A model generated the notes under the pieces. It was not told where the DNA came from, made no database searches, and saw nothing but the letters and a program-made list of their open reading frames with translations. A program made the position numbers and the translations under genes. From Lobulomyces angularis (Eukaryota; Chytridiomycota; Chytridiomycetes; Lobulomycetales; Lobulomycetaceae), in the NCBI GenBank assembly GCA_027604685.1, contig JADHYX010000085.1, forward strand, positions 1 through 64,000: a stretch of 64,000 bases of DNA, given 5' to 3'. Numbering within the stretch: position 1 is the stretch's first letter; every line of letters begins with the position of its first letter. Positions 15,452-27,256 of the stretch are shown here, in pieces.

Positions 15452-16851
15452 ATGTTTATTGCGGTACATTTAGGTAGATTAATGATTTTTTTAATTTTTT
15501 AATATCTCCCCTTGGTAGGAGCAGGCTCGCATAGCATTAAGAAGGAAAAATATTACAATACACTTAGTAAAAAGGCATGTATTGAAGGAATGAAAATTTT
15601 AAAGTTGAATGAAGAGGATTCATTGATAAGCGCAATTACTAGAGCCATTCAAATTTTAGGTTTCTTTTTAACATTACCATTAGTTTAAACTAATAAATAA
15701 AGAGGACAATCCTATGACGAATGCTGGGATAGGTTTTCGTTTTGATTTCAAGCAGCTTAAAAAACTAACTTTAATTTTTTAGGCTCAAACTTGAATAGAG
15801 GTGGTAAAGTCGAATGTGATGCGTCAATGATGTGTGGTAGAACTGGTGCCTTTGGAGCAGTGGGTGCGTCAGATTGTTTGCGAAACCCTATAAAATTCGC
15901 AAATGTAATTTTAAGAAGAGAAAAAGTTGGGTCTGTTGGCCACAAATTTGGCTTAATTCCTCCAATGTTGATTTGCGGCTCTAATGGCGTGAAAGAATAT
16001 TTAGAATTTGTAAATGAAAATTGTTCTGTTGAGGCCAAAAATGTTATTGAAGTAGTTAATAATGAAGTTTTGGTTACCTCTGAAAGATTAGCGAGGTTCA
16101 AGGAATATACAGATTTACTTCTTAACGATGCTATGAGTGAATCCGGCATTTTTCCTTCTGAAGATTTAACAGAAGATACTGTTGGTGCCATTGCCATGGA
16201 TTTGAGCGGTAATATGTTTATTTTTTCCCTTTTTTAATGTTGTTTAGGAAATGTTTTTTCTGGTGTAAGTAGTGGTGGTATATGGCTGAAGCATCCAGGT
16301 AGAATTGGTGAAGCTGCAGTATTTGGTGCAGGTTGTTGGAGCGAAAATCATTTAAAAAATGGATCCAACTTGTATGGATTTGCTACTAGTGTTAGTGTCT
16401 ATAAGTTTTATGTTTTATTTTAATTTTTATATACCTGTTTTAGGCCACTGGGGCAGGTGAAATGATAATTAGGTCGCAGTTTTCGTCAGCTTTGGCAGAT
16501 TCAGTAATGAATATGCGCACCCTCACATCACAGTTGAAACCTATTGCAACTGAAACTGTACCTGATCACTTGAAAAATTTTGTAAAGGAAAAAGTGTTTA
16601 AACAAAGCTTAAAATTTAAAGAAAAAAATCTGGGTGCCATTTTTTTGAAAAGTAATTTTAATTTGAACCAGAACTTTGCGGAATTAGAATTTTGGTTTTT
16701 ACACTCAACAAAAAGTTTGGCGTTTGGATATATATTTAAGGATGATTTAAAACCTACATGTGTTATATCTAGAAAAAGTTCAACAGGTCATGAAGATTTT
16801 ATTAAAGTGGGGTGTGAAGTAAAATGTTTGCGCATTGCAAAAATTAACTAA
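15452..16851 (+). CDS. TASP1: taspase 1 (threonine aspartase, Ntn hydrolase)
   Basis: Six exons, about 395 residues. The first exon is only 22 bases (15452-15473, MFIAVHLG) and joins to AGSHS, giving the family's opening 'FVAVHAGAG' pattern. Then come [37 protein letters not shown] and FGAVGASDCLRNPIKFAN. The autocleavage site and catalytic threonine are in EDTVGAIAMDLSGN (near 16170-16210), followed by VFSGVSSGGIWLKHPGRIGEAAVFGAGCWSEN. The C-terminal beta-subunit has GAGEMIIRSQ, FWFLHSTKSLAFGY and CVISR. Taspase 1 cuts after Asp in nuclear substrates such as MLL and TFIIA-alpha/beta in animals. All key residues appear intact. Of the Asn-amidohydrolase-related families, the SSGG/LKHPGR context favours taspase over asparaginase. 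Confidence 0.93.
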
Positions 16852-16956
16852 AGGTCGACAAAATATATTGAAATAATCTTTCAGTTTTATAAAGTTTAAA
16901 ATTTCTGTGAAATTTCTAAAGAATTTATCAACTTAGTTATAATAGTAAAAAAATTT

Positions 16957-18267
16957 TTATTCTCCTTTATATACAGGAGTACGCTTTTCCTTAAATGCAG
17001 TCAAACCTTCAATTCTATCTTTAGTTGGGATAATGTTTCCATAGCAAGTTTGTTCTAGGGATAGTCCAGAATTTCTAATTTTAAAAGATATTAGATGGTT
17101 AAAGTTTAATAAAATATTTTACATATCCAACTCTGATCCTTTATCAATCGCAATCTTTGCCATTTTTATGGATATAGGACCTACATGATAATATTCAGTA
17201 ACAATAAAATATATTATTACCATTTGGTAAAATTTCTCTCGCCAATTCCAAAGCCTTTTGCACCCCTGATCCCTCAACGGCATATGATACCAAATCTTAA
17301 TGGCATGGTAAACAAAAAAAAAAAAAATTTACTTTTAAAACTAAAGAATACCAATTTCTTTTGCTTCCACTGAATTTAATTTTCTTCCGGTGAAAATAAG
17401 TTCTTTTGCTTTTGCCACACCAACAATTCGAGGTAGTCTCTGTGTGCCACCAGCTCTACATAAAAAAATTTAAACTAAAAAATTAATAATTCTGAAGCAC
17501 CCAGGTATAATGGCTAGCTTAGCTTCCGTTAAGCCCATTAAAGCAGAGCTACCTGCAATTCTAAAATCAGTTGCCATAGCAATTTCCAAACCACCACCTA
17601 AAGCAACTCCATCAATCACCGATATTGTCGGAATTGGCAATGTCTAAACATGGAAAAAAAAATTACCATAAAAAACTATTTTTCAAGTCTTTTTACAGAT
17701 AAGTTATTAAAGGTAGTTCTTAGTAAGTGAACAAAAGAATCAACTTCGTTTTGAGGCATTTCCATTCTCTCCTTAAAAAGAAATAACACATTAATAATTA
17801 AAAATAAAATAAACTTTTTTACCTTTAAGTCGGCACCTGCACAAAAAGTTTTTGGTACATTACTTTGAACAATTAAAACTCTAACATCTCTTAAAATTAA
17901 AAAAAAAAAAAAAAAAAAATTAGCTACAAAGAAATGTTATTAGAAATTAAAGATAAAATAAAATTTTAGTAGAATTTTTTTACTTATTATTTCTGACAGA
18001 TTCTAAAGCATTTGAAAACTCGTTCAAAAATTTTTTTCCTATGGCGTTTTTTCTTTCAGCACGATCAAATATTAGTGAGGCAATTCCTTTTAATTAAAAA
18101 AAAAATTAAAAACTCTTGGCAATAAAAAAATTATAATCAATTTCTTAAATTATTTTTTTACCAGAATCTGAACCAGTTGAAAGTTTTAGATAAACTTCTT
18201 TTTTTTCAATGGAAGTAGAAAAAAATCTTTTTATTAAACTTAAATTTTTTGTTTTTAAAAAAATCAT
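16957..18267 (-). CDS. AUH: mitochondrial enoyl-CoA hydratase family, AUH-type (methylglutaconyl-CoA hydratase)
   Basis: About nine short exons, about 290 residues. The N-terminus [19 protein letters not shown] is a typical mitochondrial presequence. The crotonase fold shows [43 protein letters not shown], the oxyanion motif [47 protein letters not shown], and VEAKEIGLVSYAV. The C-terminal block [32 protein letters not shown] closely follows human AUH, which hydrates 3-methylglutaconyl-CoA in leucine breakdown. Glutamates at the expected catalytic positions are present (GGGLE, LTEAK). ECHDC2 is the close alternative. Confidence 0.92.
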
Positions 18268-18682
18268 TTTTAATTTGTCGATATGTGGAAAAAAGAGAGT
18301 TTTTTTTTTGGAGTAATTTTTCTTGAAAAATGGAGAAGTTGCTTAATCTATAATACTTTCGAAAGGAGAATGCTGATAATAACTTTTAGTCTTCAAACTT
18401 AAGAAATGCAAACACCAAAGGTTGTAATCTTTTTAAACACTTTATATTGCAAAGAAGTTAAAAAAGATACTAGACAGTGAGAGTTAGTGTATGGAAAGAA
18501 TCCTTATAAAAAGTATATTACTAGAAATTTTTTTGGTAAAAATCTTTAACTTCAGCTTTAATGTAGTATTTAACTGCCAATAACGGTAAAGTATTAAAAT
18601 GATTCAATTTTTATATCAAAATGGTTTTATTCTATTAATATCAAATTAATTTAAATACTTTAATAGATCTATCTAAACTTTT
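18268..18682. other. intergenic
   Basis: Promoter side of the AUH-type gene and 3' flank of the ABC transporter gene. A/T-rich, no supported frame, nothing recognised. Confidence 0.5.
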
Positions 18683-21600
18683 CTATTTCTTTTCTACTAA
18701 ACGATAAGTAATTAATAAAAATATTATTAACATAAGTAAAATAGTCACTCCTATACTGACAGTAAAATTTATCCAATAAGAATCACTGGAAATACCTATT
18801 TCTTCTAAAATTAAATTAGCAGGAATGTTCACTGAAACTCCTTTAATGTTATCCACTAATCTAGATTTTGCAATATCCTAAAATGAAAATAGTATGAAGA
18901 AAATATAATTTAATTATTGGGTAATTTACATTAACGACCAAGAGTTCAAAAGAATACTTGTAAAGTGAAAGATACTGAATCCATCTTATTGCAATTGGCA
19001 TATTTGCTAAAAAACTATATTAATATTATTGTAATATAATAGATTTCTTACATGCATTAATTAAAAATCCTGCCATCAACATTTGAAAGAGTTGAAGTAT
19101 AGAAGTAACTAAAGTAGCAGTCCCGAAATCTTTTATAGCGGAAGCTAACGCTAAGGAATACATACCACATTGTGCACTAAATAGTATTAAAGGGAGTATG
19201 AATTTGAAGTAGTCGCCATTTAATTGAATCATGTAAAAAGAAACTGTTCCCATCACTATAGCAGGTAATATTCTTAATGGTACCACATCAAAAATAATCT
19301 TTGTTAAAAAGAATGGGAATGCACCGTAAAAACCATTTGATCTTTCCCTCAAAAAAATCAAGCGTTCAGTGGTAAAAACACCAATGGCACTGATTGACGA
19401 AAACCCAATTAATGCTAAAATAATTAAAGCACTTCCAAGATGGTTTTGAAATCCAGCAAAAGTATTTGTAATACGAAAGTAAAATCCACCAATAATAATA
19501 CCCAATAACAATGCTACACCGACGTGTGCCAGAAGTAACGTTTTTTGGCGGTACAAAACTCTTGCTGATCTAATGCTAAGTTGTTGAAATTGAGTTAAAA
19601 AGGAAACTGTGAAGTGTTCACCAGCATGCTTGTTATTATGTAAATCCATTGAAGTTGGATTAGAATCGAAAGAAATATCTGTAATATTTTCTATAGATTT
19701 TTTTTTTCGGTTATAAAGACCTCCTACGTTAACATAAGGTTCCATTGCAATGCCAACTCCGCCAATCGGTTGATCAGCCAAACTATGCGCCATTGCTAAA
19801 TCCAATAAATGATCAGCAATATTATAATCTGAAGGGCATGGAGCACCAGAAGCAGCTACACTGCTCGCTGCCTCTTTTCCTTCACCAATATACATTACTG
19901 ATCCTTTGGCTAAAATTAAAACATCGTCAAATAGTTTATAAACATCTGATCTAGGTTGATGAATGGTAAAGATTATTGTTTTTCCACCATTTGCGTTTGC
20001 CAAATCGTGTAACGTTTTAATAACCATCATTGCGTTGTAACTATCTAAGCCGGAAGTAGGTTCATCAAGAAATAAAATAGATGGAGATGTTACTAACTCC
20101 ACACCAATACTGACTCTGCGTTTTTCTCCACCACTAATCCCTCTAACACCATTTCCACCAATGTAACTATTGGCAATATGTGATAAACCTAAGGTTTCTA
20201 ATGTTTCATCTACAATTTTTTCTTTTTCAGCTTTTGTATAAGCTTCAGGCAACCTTAAGTTAGCCGAAAATTGTAAAGTTTCTTTAACAGTCAATGTACT
20301 AATAAGAATATCTTCCTGATCGACAAATCCACAGATGCTGCGTAACTTATTCGCCGGCATAGTTTTTCCATTAACTAATATGTCTCCTGAAATAGTTCCA
20401 GATTTATTTTTTCCAGCTAAAATATCCAAAAATGTGGATTTTCCAGCACCTGCAAATTAAAAAAAGTGATAGATTAAAACACAACATGATTTATATTTAG
20501 AGTATATAAGTTTTTGTCAAAATGAATGGAAAAAGTGATGTTATGCATCAAATACCTGATGGTCCCAATATAGCCATTAATCTTCCAGACGAAGCCATAC
20601 CACTGATTCCTTGTAAAATATCCTTTTCATTTACACTGTAGCTTATATTATTGAAACTTAAACTGACTCCAGTTCTTGTAGCTGGAACCGGTATTTTCCT
20701 TAATTTATGTTGTTTTTTGAATGCAAAAGCAAATCCAATGATACATAATAGAAATACAGCACATCCAAATGAAATACTGGCGATGGCTTGCGTAGTAAAT
20801 TCAGAAGGTTTTTTTGATTTGTCGAGGTAGATTCTGTCAGCAGGGTCTACACATTCTCCTACGCGGCAAGGTCCTAGTTTTACACCGTTTGGAAGTAACG
20901 CAACAAAGTCAGGGTGTGTCACTGTAATAATACAATTGTAAATGAATTTGAATTAATTAACTTCGTTAGACTGTTTGATAAATGGAAAATTTGTGCCAGA
21001 TAAAGGGACAATAATTAAATTCCATTGAATGTTATAACAAGTGTCTATTTAAAAAATTACTTACAAAAAAAAATAGCAGGGTTCTTTTTGGCAACAATAT
21101 CAGCGGATTCCTCTGTAGGAAAGGCAATAGAAGCACCACTGTCCTCCAAGTTCTTAAAAATCTTTCCTAAAATACCTCCAGCGCCAGTGCACATTTCAGA
21201 ACCTTCAATGCATCGACACTCTGATTTTTCGCACTTCCATGTAACTTTTCCTTCGAAGTCCAGCTCTTGAGTACATCCGCTGGTACGACAATTAAATTGT
21301 TCCACTCCATCGTAAAATACTTTTTAAATCAGATAATTTTTTTTTAAAACATAAAAAAAGCGAAATTATAGTACATGAAGCTCGAGTACTTCCATCAGTA
21401 ATATTTCTTGCGAAATAAGAATTTTTTTTCCCAGGAAAAAAACCATTTAAAGTAATTTCATCTATTTCGCAATACATATTAGCAGAGTCTTTCCACACAA
21501 CAGTTTGCTTGTTGCAAATTTGCTTAGAGCCAAATGCCCCTGCTTTACAAACATCATCTTGTGTACACACTAAAAACGAAATTTAGATACTTTGTACAGT

Positions 21601-22064
21601 TGATGATTATAAATTCATTTTGATTGAAACAAAATAGAAAAAAGAAATACCATTGCAGTTTTCCCCTACAAAGCCAGGTTCACATTGACCTTCACAACTA
21701 TTTCCTTCTCTAGCTTTTCGTTGATGTGGTTCAGAATTTGGGGAACCACAACCTAAAAGCAATTAAAAGACTACTTCATTTCATATATACTTAGTTGAAG
21801 ACAAGCTTCACCAGTCCAACCAGGTTGACATGTACATTTATTTCCAGAACAATGACCAAATGCGTTACATTTCAAATCATCTGTACAAGAAAATAAATTT
21901 GGACAAACTGGACAAGTTTGTGGTATTGTAGGAACAGCAATTGTAGCGTTATTTTCATTTAAAGTTGGAGAAACAACATCAGTAGAATTGGAAATTATTT
22001 GGGATAAGATAAAATTTTGAAGAATAAAAAGAGTTACTAGAGGACCAAAGTAAGTGATCATCAT
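18683..22064 (-). CDS. ADP1: ABCG half-transporter with Cys-rich/EGF-like ectodomain (Adp1-like)
   Basis: About nine exons, about 1,000 residues. The protein begins with a signal-peptide-like segment (MMITYFGPLVTLFILQNFILSQ). A Cys-rich lumenal/extracellular region follows, including CPNLFSC...CNAFGHCSGNKCTCQPGWTGEAC and EGQCEPGFVGENC (EGF-like). After one membrane helix (AIASISFGCAVFLLCIIGFAFAF) comes the nucleotide-binding domain: LSFNNISYSV, Walker A GPSGAGKSTFL, signature GISGGEKRRVSIGVELV, Walker B SILFLDEPTSGLDS, and the H-loop in IFTIHQPR. A six-helix ABC2 membrane domain ends the chain (from SIRSARVLYRQKTLL to the last helix before LITYRLVEKK). Yeast Adp1 and its fungal relatives have this EGF-plus-reverse-order layout. 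The substrate is unknown. Confidence 0.93.
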
Positions 22065-23157
22065 TTTTTTTCTATGAAAAAAGGATAGCTGAATGAAGTT
22101 GCTTCAACTTTTATTGCAGATAAAAAAATTTTTAAGCAATTTTAATTCCTTTTATCCACTGTGAAGAAAAGAGCTCCACACCTTAGTCGTAAAGGTCCAG
22201 GTTGAAATTTTATATAACAAGCTTTCCTGCGTTTTTTTTTTAGACAAAATAATAGGGGCACCAAAGCACAGGAATTGGAACCAATTTCCGCAACTTCGTT
22301 CTAGTTAGAAAATCAAAGGTTCCAGTTCCTGCTGCGTCTTGATGTTTGCTGTTGACTCAGTGTACAACTGGAAATTCTCTTATGCGTAAACTTCCCAAAT
22401 TTCATGCACCTTGAGTCTGAAAATGCAAGCTCAGTTGCTCTGTCTTGGCGGGGAACTTGTGGTTTCATTCTTTTTTCTCCTCACTTTTTTATCATTCCTT
22501 TATCAAATATTCAACATGTATTAAAAAGCTCTATTTCTATATGTATGATAATGGGAGCAGTATTTTGGATAATAAACAGTTATTTTTATTCAATAATAGT
22601 TGTGATAGGGAAAGAGTATAAATGAGTATGAAGTAGTGTCGTTTAACTTTTTTTATTACTTTTAAAGCTGTTTTAACTGTGATCTGTGAATCACCATAGT
22701 TAACTATAAGATGGGTTAATCAGCAGTATTGAGGGTATTAATTAGAAGAAATGCAGCAGGATTTAAGATTATTAGACTCATACATTTTTTTCTAAAATTC
22801 CAAAAAGCAATTATTTATGTTTACTGAAAGTATAATTAAACATCATGGCATGATTTGTAAAAATATGATTAAAAATGATTAATTAAACAGAAAATAGCAG
22901 AAAATGCTGTTCGTCAAATGCGTGATAGCAATTATCATATTTTTAATTGGCACTGTTTTTTATTTGAAATTTGAAAATGTTTGTGTACGTTCTTGAAAAA
23001 TCAAACTACAAAAGCTACTCTAAAGCTATTAAAAAAAAGGAACCCTTCTATTAAATATTTTTATGGTTTAAAAAATTTAGCCAACGTTTTTCAATAATAT
23101 GCAAGCAATAATTTGGTTTTACTCCACAAATTTTCAAATTTTTCAAACTTAAAAAAA
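22065..23157. other. 1.1 kb divergent spacer with a hairpin-forming inverted repeat
   Basis: Between the ABC transporter (-) and cytidine deaminase (+). Positions 22140-22480 are clearly less A/T-rich than the rest and hold a 14-base inverted repeat (22269-22282 and 22318-22331). A 73-codon ATG frame at 22404-22625 encodes a hydrophobic stretch but matches no family I know. Confidence 0.5.
22269..22331. repeat. imperfect inverted repeat, 14-base arms
   Basis: The left arm CAGGAATTGGAACC (22269-22282) is the reverse complement of the right arm GGTTCCAGTTCCTG (22318-22331), apart from one position that would be a G-U pair in RNA. The 35-base loop is unstructured by eye. Flanking AGCA/TGCT bases could extend the stem with a bulge. 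Confidence 0.7.
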
Positions 23158-23782
<625 letters not shown>

Positions 23783-24026
23783 CTTATTGTTTAAAATTAG
23801 ACCAATTTGTTGACATAGAATTTTTTGGTTTTTTTTATAAATAGACAATTCAATTTCAATTATAATTTTCTGTTTCTTGTTTTATAGAAGGAGTAGGAAA
23901 ACCTGTTAAATAAGTATTGTTTAAATTCTAGTAAAAATGTTTTAAAAATTTAAATATAAATAAAACTAATAATATTCTAAAATTATGAATAGCTGTTATT
24001 CAAAAATCATCTAGAAAACAATCTAT

Positions 24027-27000
24027 TTACTCCCCAACTATCATTTTAAATCCTCCTACAATTCTTTTTAACTTACTTTCAATTAACTTTTTTTCATTTA
24101 AACACATCTCCAAGTGATTTCCACTTTCCTCATTTTTCAATTTAAATTTTTCCAGTTCGCTTTTCAACTCGAACTCAAATTCCATTTTATTTTTAATGTT
24201 GTCATTTAAATTTTCTACTTCCATTAATTTTATATTTAAGGATTTTTTCAAGTCCAGGTTTGATTTAAATATATTCTTTATTTTGATTTTTAAACCAAAA
24301 TTTTGCTCCAATAAAAATTTTATTATGGCACTAAAATTAAAGGGATGCTCAAAATTTTGTTGCATGCTGTGTTTTAAATGTTGAGTACTGTTATTGTTCA
24401 TTTTATTTTCACTTAATAGCTGCCTTAAGTTTTTCAATGAAGTAAAAAAGTTAAGCTGACTGCCTACCACCTCTTCGTTCAAAATTTCGCTGTTGTAAAT
24501 TGCCAAAAATTCATTATCAAATTGTTCTTCCTCGTTTATTTTACTTAAACTCAAAGCTTTAACTTCTTTAAAAGTTAACTCATATTGCTCTAAGACTGAT
24601 TTTAATTTTTTATTGTCCTCTGAATTATAATTTAAATCTGATTTTAAAAGTTTAAACTTATTCAACCAGCTTTGATCTCTCGCTGTAAATTTTTCTTTAT
24701 ACTCTTTTATAACTCCTTCAAATTTCAGATCATTTTCCTTTAGTATTCTCCTAAATTCATCTTCTTTTTCCTTAAAGCTCTTTTCTTTTTCCGATAGGCT
24801 ATCTTTTGTCATTTTTAAACTTTTTTTTAAGTTTTCTTTTTCATCTTTCACACTGCGAAGCAATTCAGATTGTTCTATAACAAAAATTAATTAATTTTGA
24901 TTATTCTAAAAAAATTATACCTTCTATCATGTCACTTAAACATTTCAACTTAGCGTTTGTGTCTTGATTTTCCTTTAATAAAACCAGCAAATTCTCCACT
25001 TCTCCAATTTCAAAGATATCATTAACGCCATTTGTTTTTCTATCACCTTCTAAGTTGACCTTTAGTTTTTCCAATCTGGAATCGACCAATTTTTCTAAAG
25101 AGTCCAATTGATTTCGACCTTCTTCATAATTTTGTTCATTAAAGTCTCTGTTACCCTCAACTTTCAAGTTTTTTATCTTAAATTTTTCTAATTCGGTTTT
25201 ACATTTTTCTAATTGGCTTTTCAATAATTTTATGAGTTCAGCAGCCTTGAAATTTCTGAGCTTTTCATCTTCAAAGTTACTTTCTGTTTTTTCCAATTTC
25301 AATTTTAATTTATCATATTTATCTTGATCAAAATTTTTGAAACTTTTTAGTTTGCTGTTCTTATTAAGAGCAATAAAATTTAAGGCACTTTCTTGTTCAA
25401 ATCCTAACTCATCAAATTCTTCAAATCCCAACTCTACTAGGAAATTTTTTAATTTAGTATTTTTGACTTTAAAGTTTTCTAACTTTAAATTAATTGCTTC
25501 GAGTTCCTTTCTAAGGTTTCCATTTAAAAGGGTAACGTTTTCATATTCCATTTTAAAACTCTTGAAATTTTTTATAAATTTGTTATTTTCTGTTAAAGGG
25601 AGATGATCATTGATGCCATCTTCTGCATTAGAGCCACCAGATTTTGATTTTTTATCTGAAACTTCGCTTTCCGATTCTTTTAACAGCCAGGAAGTTTCCT
25701 TTTGAGTAGATGCCACATTATTTTTTTCATTCTCCAAAAATCTCTTTTCTAAATCGATAAATTTTTCTCTAAAATTTTTTAACTGCTCAATTAAAACCAG
25801 GTTTGTACTTTCTAATTTTTTATTTTCCTCTTTCTTCACATCCAATTGCGCCTCGTATCTTTGGTACATTTCTTTAATTGTATACTCCGTTTCTTCTCTA
25901 ACATGGACACTCTCCACTCCAATTTGACTTATTCTCATTTCAATTTGTTTACTTTCTTCCATCATAGTTAAAACAGTGGAAGAACATCCTAGAGCTCCAT
26001 GCACTAAAGTTTGAATTAAACCAGTGTGCTGTTGTGGCAACTGGTGACTCAATAAAGGCTTTAAACTAGATAAGGTCATTAAAACAGCATCTAGGTGATA
26101 AATAGAAGGGAATATTCTTGAGTTAAAATTTTGCTGCGATTGGGTTTTGCTTTCACTTTGCTTTAGTTTAACTTTATTAATTTCCTCTTCTACCAAATCT
26201 AACAAATTCATTCGTATTCCAGAATCAAATTTTGATTCTTCTGGTAACAAAACAGCTGCACTTTCAACGATTTGCTTTTTTGGCGTTGTATTCTGATTCC
26301 TGACCTCAGCATCCTCAACAACGTCATCAATTTCTTCTTTCTTGGCAGCAATCTTTTTTTCTTTAATTTTTTGATTGCTAATACTAATTTCCATCAAGCT
26401 CTGTCTTAATTGATTTTCACTTTGTACTAAACGCCTATTTTCTTTCCGCAGAATATCATTTTGTTCAGTTAACCCCTTCAATTCCATATTTTTTCTACTC
26501 AGCTTCATTTGACATTCTTTTAAGTCAATCTCTTTTTGTTTGTAACTTTTTTCTAATTCTTGAAATTTTTTTACAGATTCAATTTCTTTATCAGTTGTAT
26601 CTTTCAGCGATTTTTTTAAACTTTCAACATCTAAACTCCTTTTTTCTAGTTTATGCTTTAAAAAATTCTGCTCTGTTTTCGAATCATGTTTTTCTACATT
26701 ATTTTCTTCTAAAATTTGTATACGTTGAATTAACTTATCTTCAGTATGTTTAATTAAATCCAGATTTCTTTTTAAATCAAAATTTTCTTTTTCCAAATTA
26801 TCAATTAAAGCTTGCAAAGTTCTGTTGTTGGTAATTGACTTTTCAATATCTTCTACAGGTTTCCTTAAACCTTGTCCAAACTGAATAGGACCTCCTTGAA
26901 AAATTGGTGATGTATTTGGGTGATATCTGTCTGCGCCAGAAGGTTCCACTTTTCCTGTGTATTGGGGAAGTTGTTGTATATTTAAAGTGTTTTTTATCTT

Positions 27001-27066
27001 TTCAGTGGTTTTAACAATTCTCTCTGCGCCGTTTTTAAAATCACCACTTCCAATTGTAGAAGACAT
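24027..27066 (-). CDS. large coiled-coil protein, unidentified
   Basis: Two exons (27066 to ~24922 and ~24876-24027) give about 1,000 residues. I do not recognise the family. The N-terminus is a short, probably unstructured head with a proline/glycine patch (SPIFQGGPIQFGQGLRKP, residues ~55-72). From about residue 80 on it is nearly all heptad-rich coiled coil (for example LIDNLEKENFDLKRNLDLIKHTEDKLIQRIQILEENN). A less charged segment near residues 330-400 (FPSIYHLDAVLMTLSSLKPLLSHQLP) contains several histidines and may be globular. The start lies 190 bases from the divergently transcribed IFT gene WDR35, so shared regulation and a role at basal body, centrosome or flagellum is a reasonable guess, but only that. 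Golgin or spindle-pole proteins are alternatives. Confidence 0.8.
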
Positions 27067-27256
27067 CCTTTTTTCCCAACTGCAAGCTGCAGTTTATATT
27101 TTACCGGAAAAATATGAAAATTTTTCTAAAAAATAAATAAGGTAGTTTAAAAAAAAAAAAACTTACTAGTTAAAAAAAATTTAAGTTTATTTTGTTACCA
27201 AAAAAAATAATTGAAAATTTTTCGGAGTTTTAAATTTAAAATTTATCAAATAATAA

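Noticed and set aside
22318..22331. GGTTCCAGTTCC, similar to a tRNA B-box
   Set aside because: Position 57 is not a purine, and there is no A-box or cloverleaf around it. The bases are better explained as one arm of the inverted repeat.
22404..22625. 73-codon ATG frame with hydrophobic stretches
   Set aside because: No recognisable motif. Hydrophobic residues are expected from T-rich codons. Left unannotated without transcript evidence.
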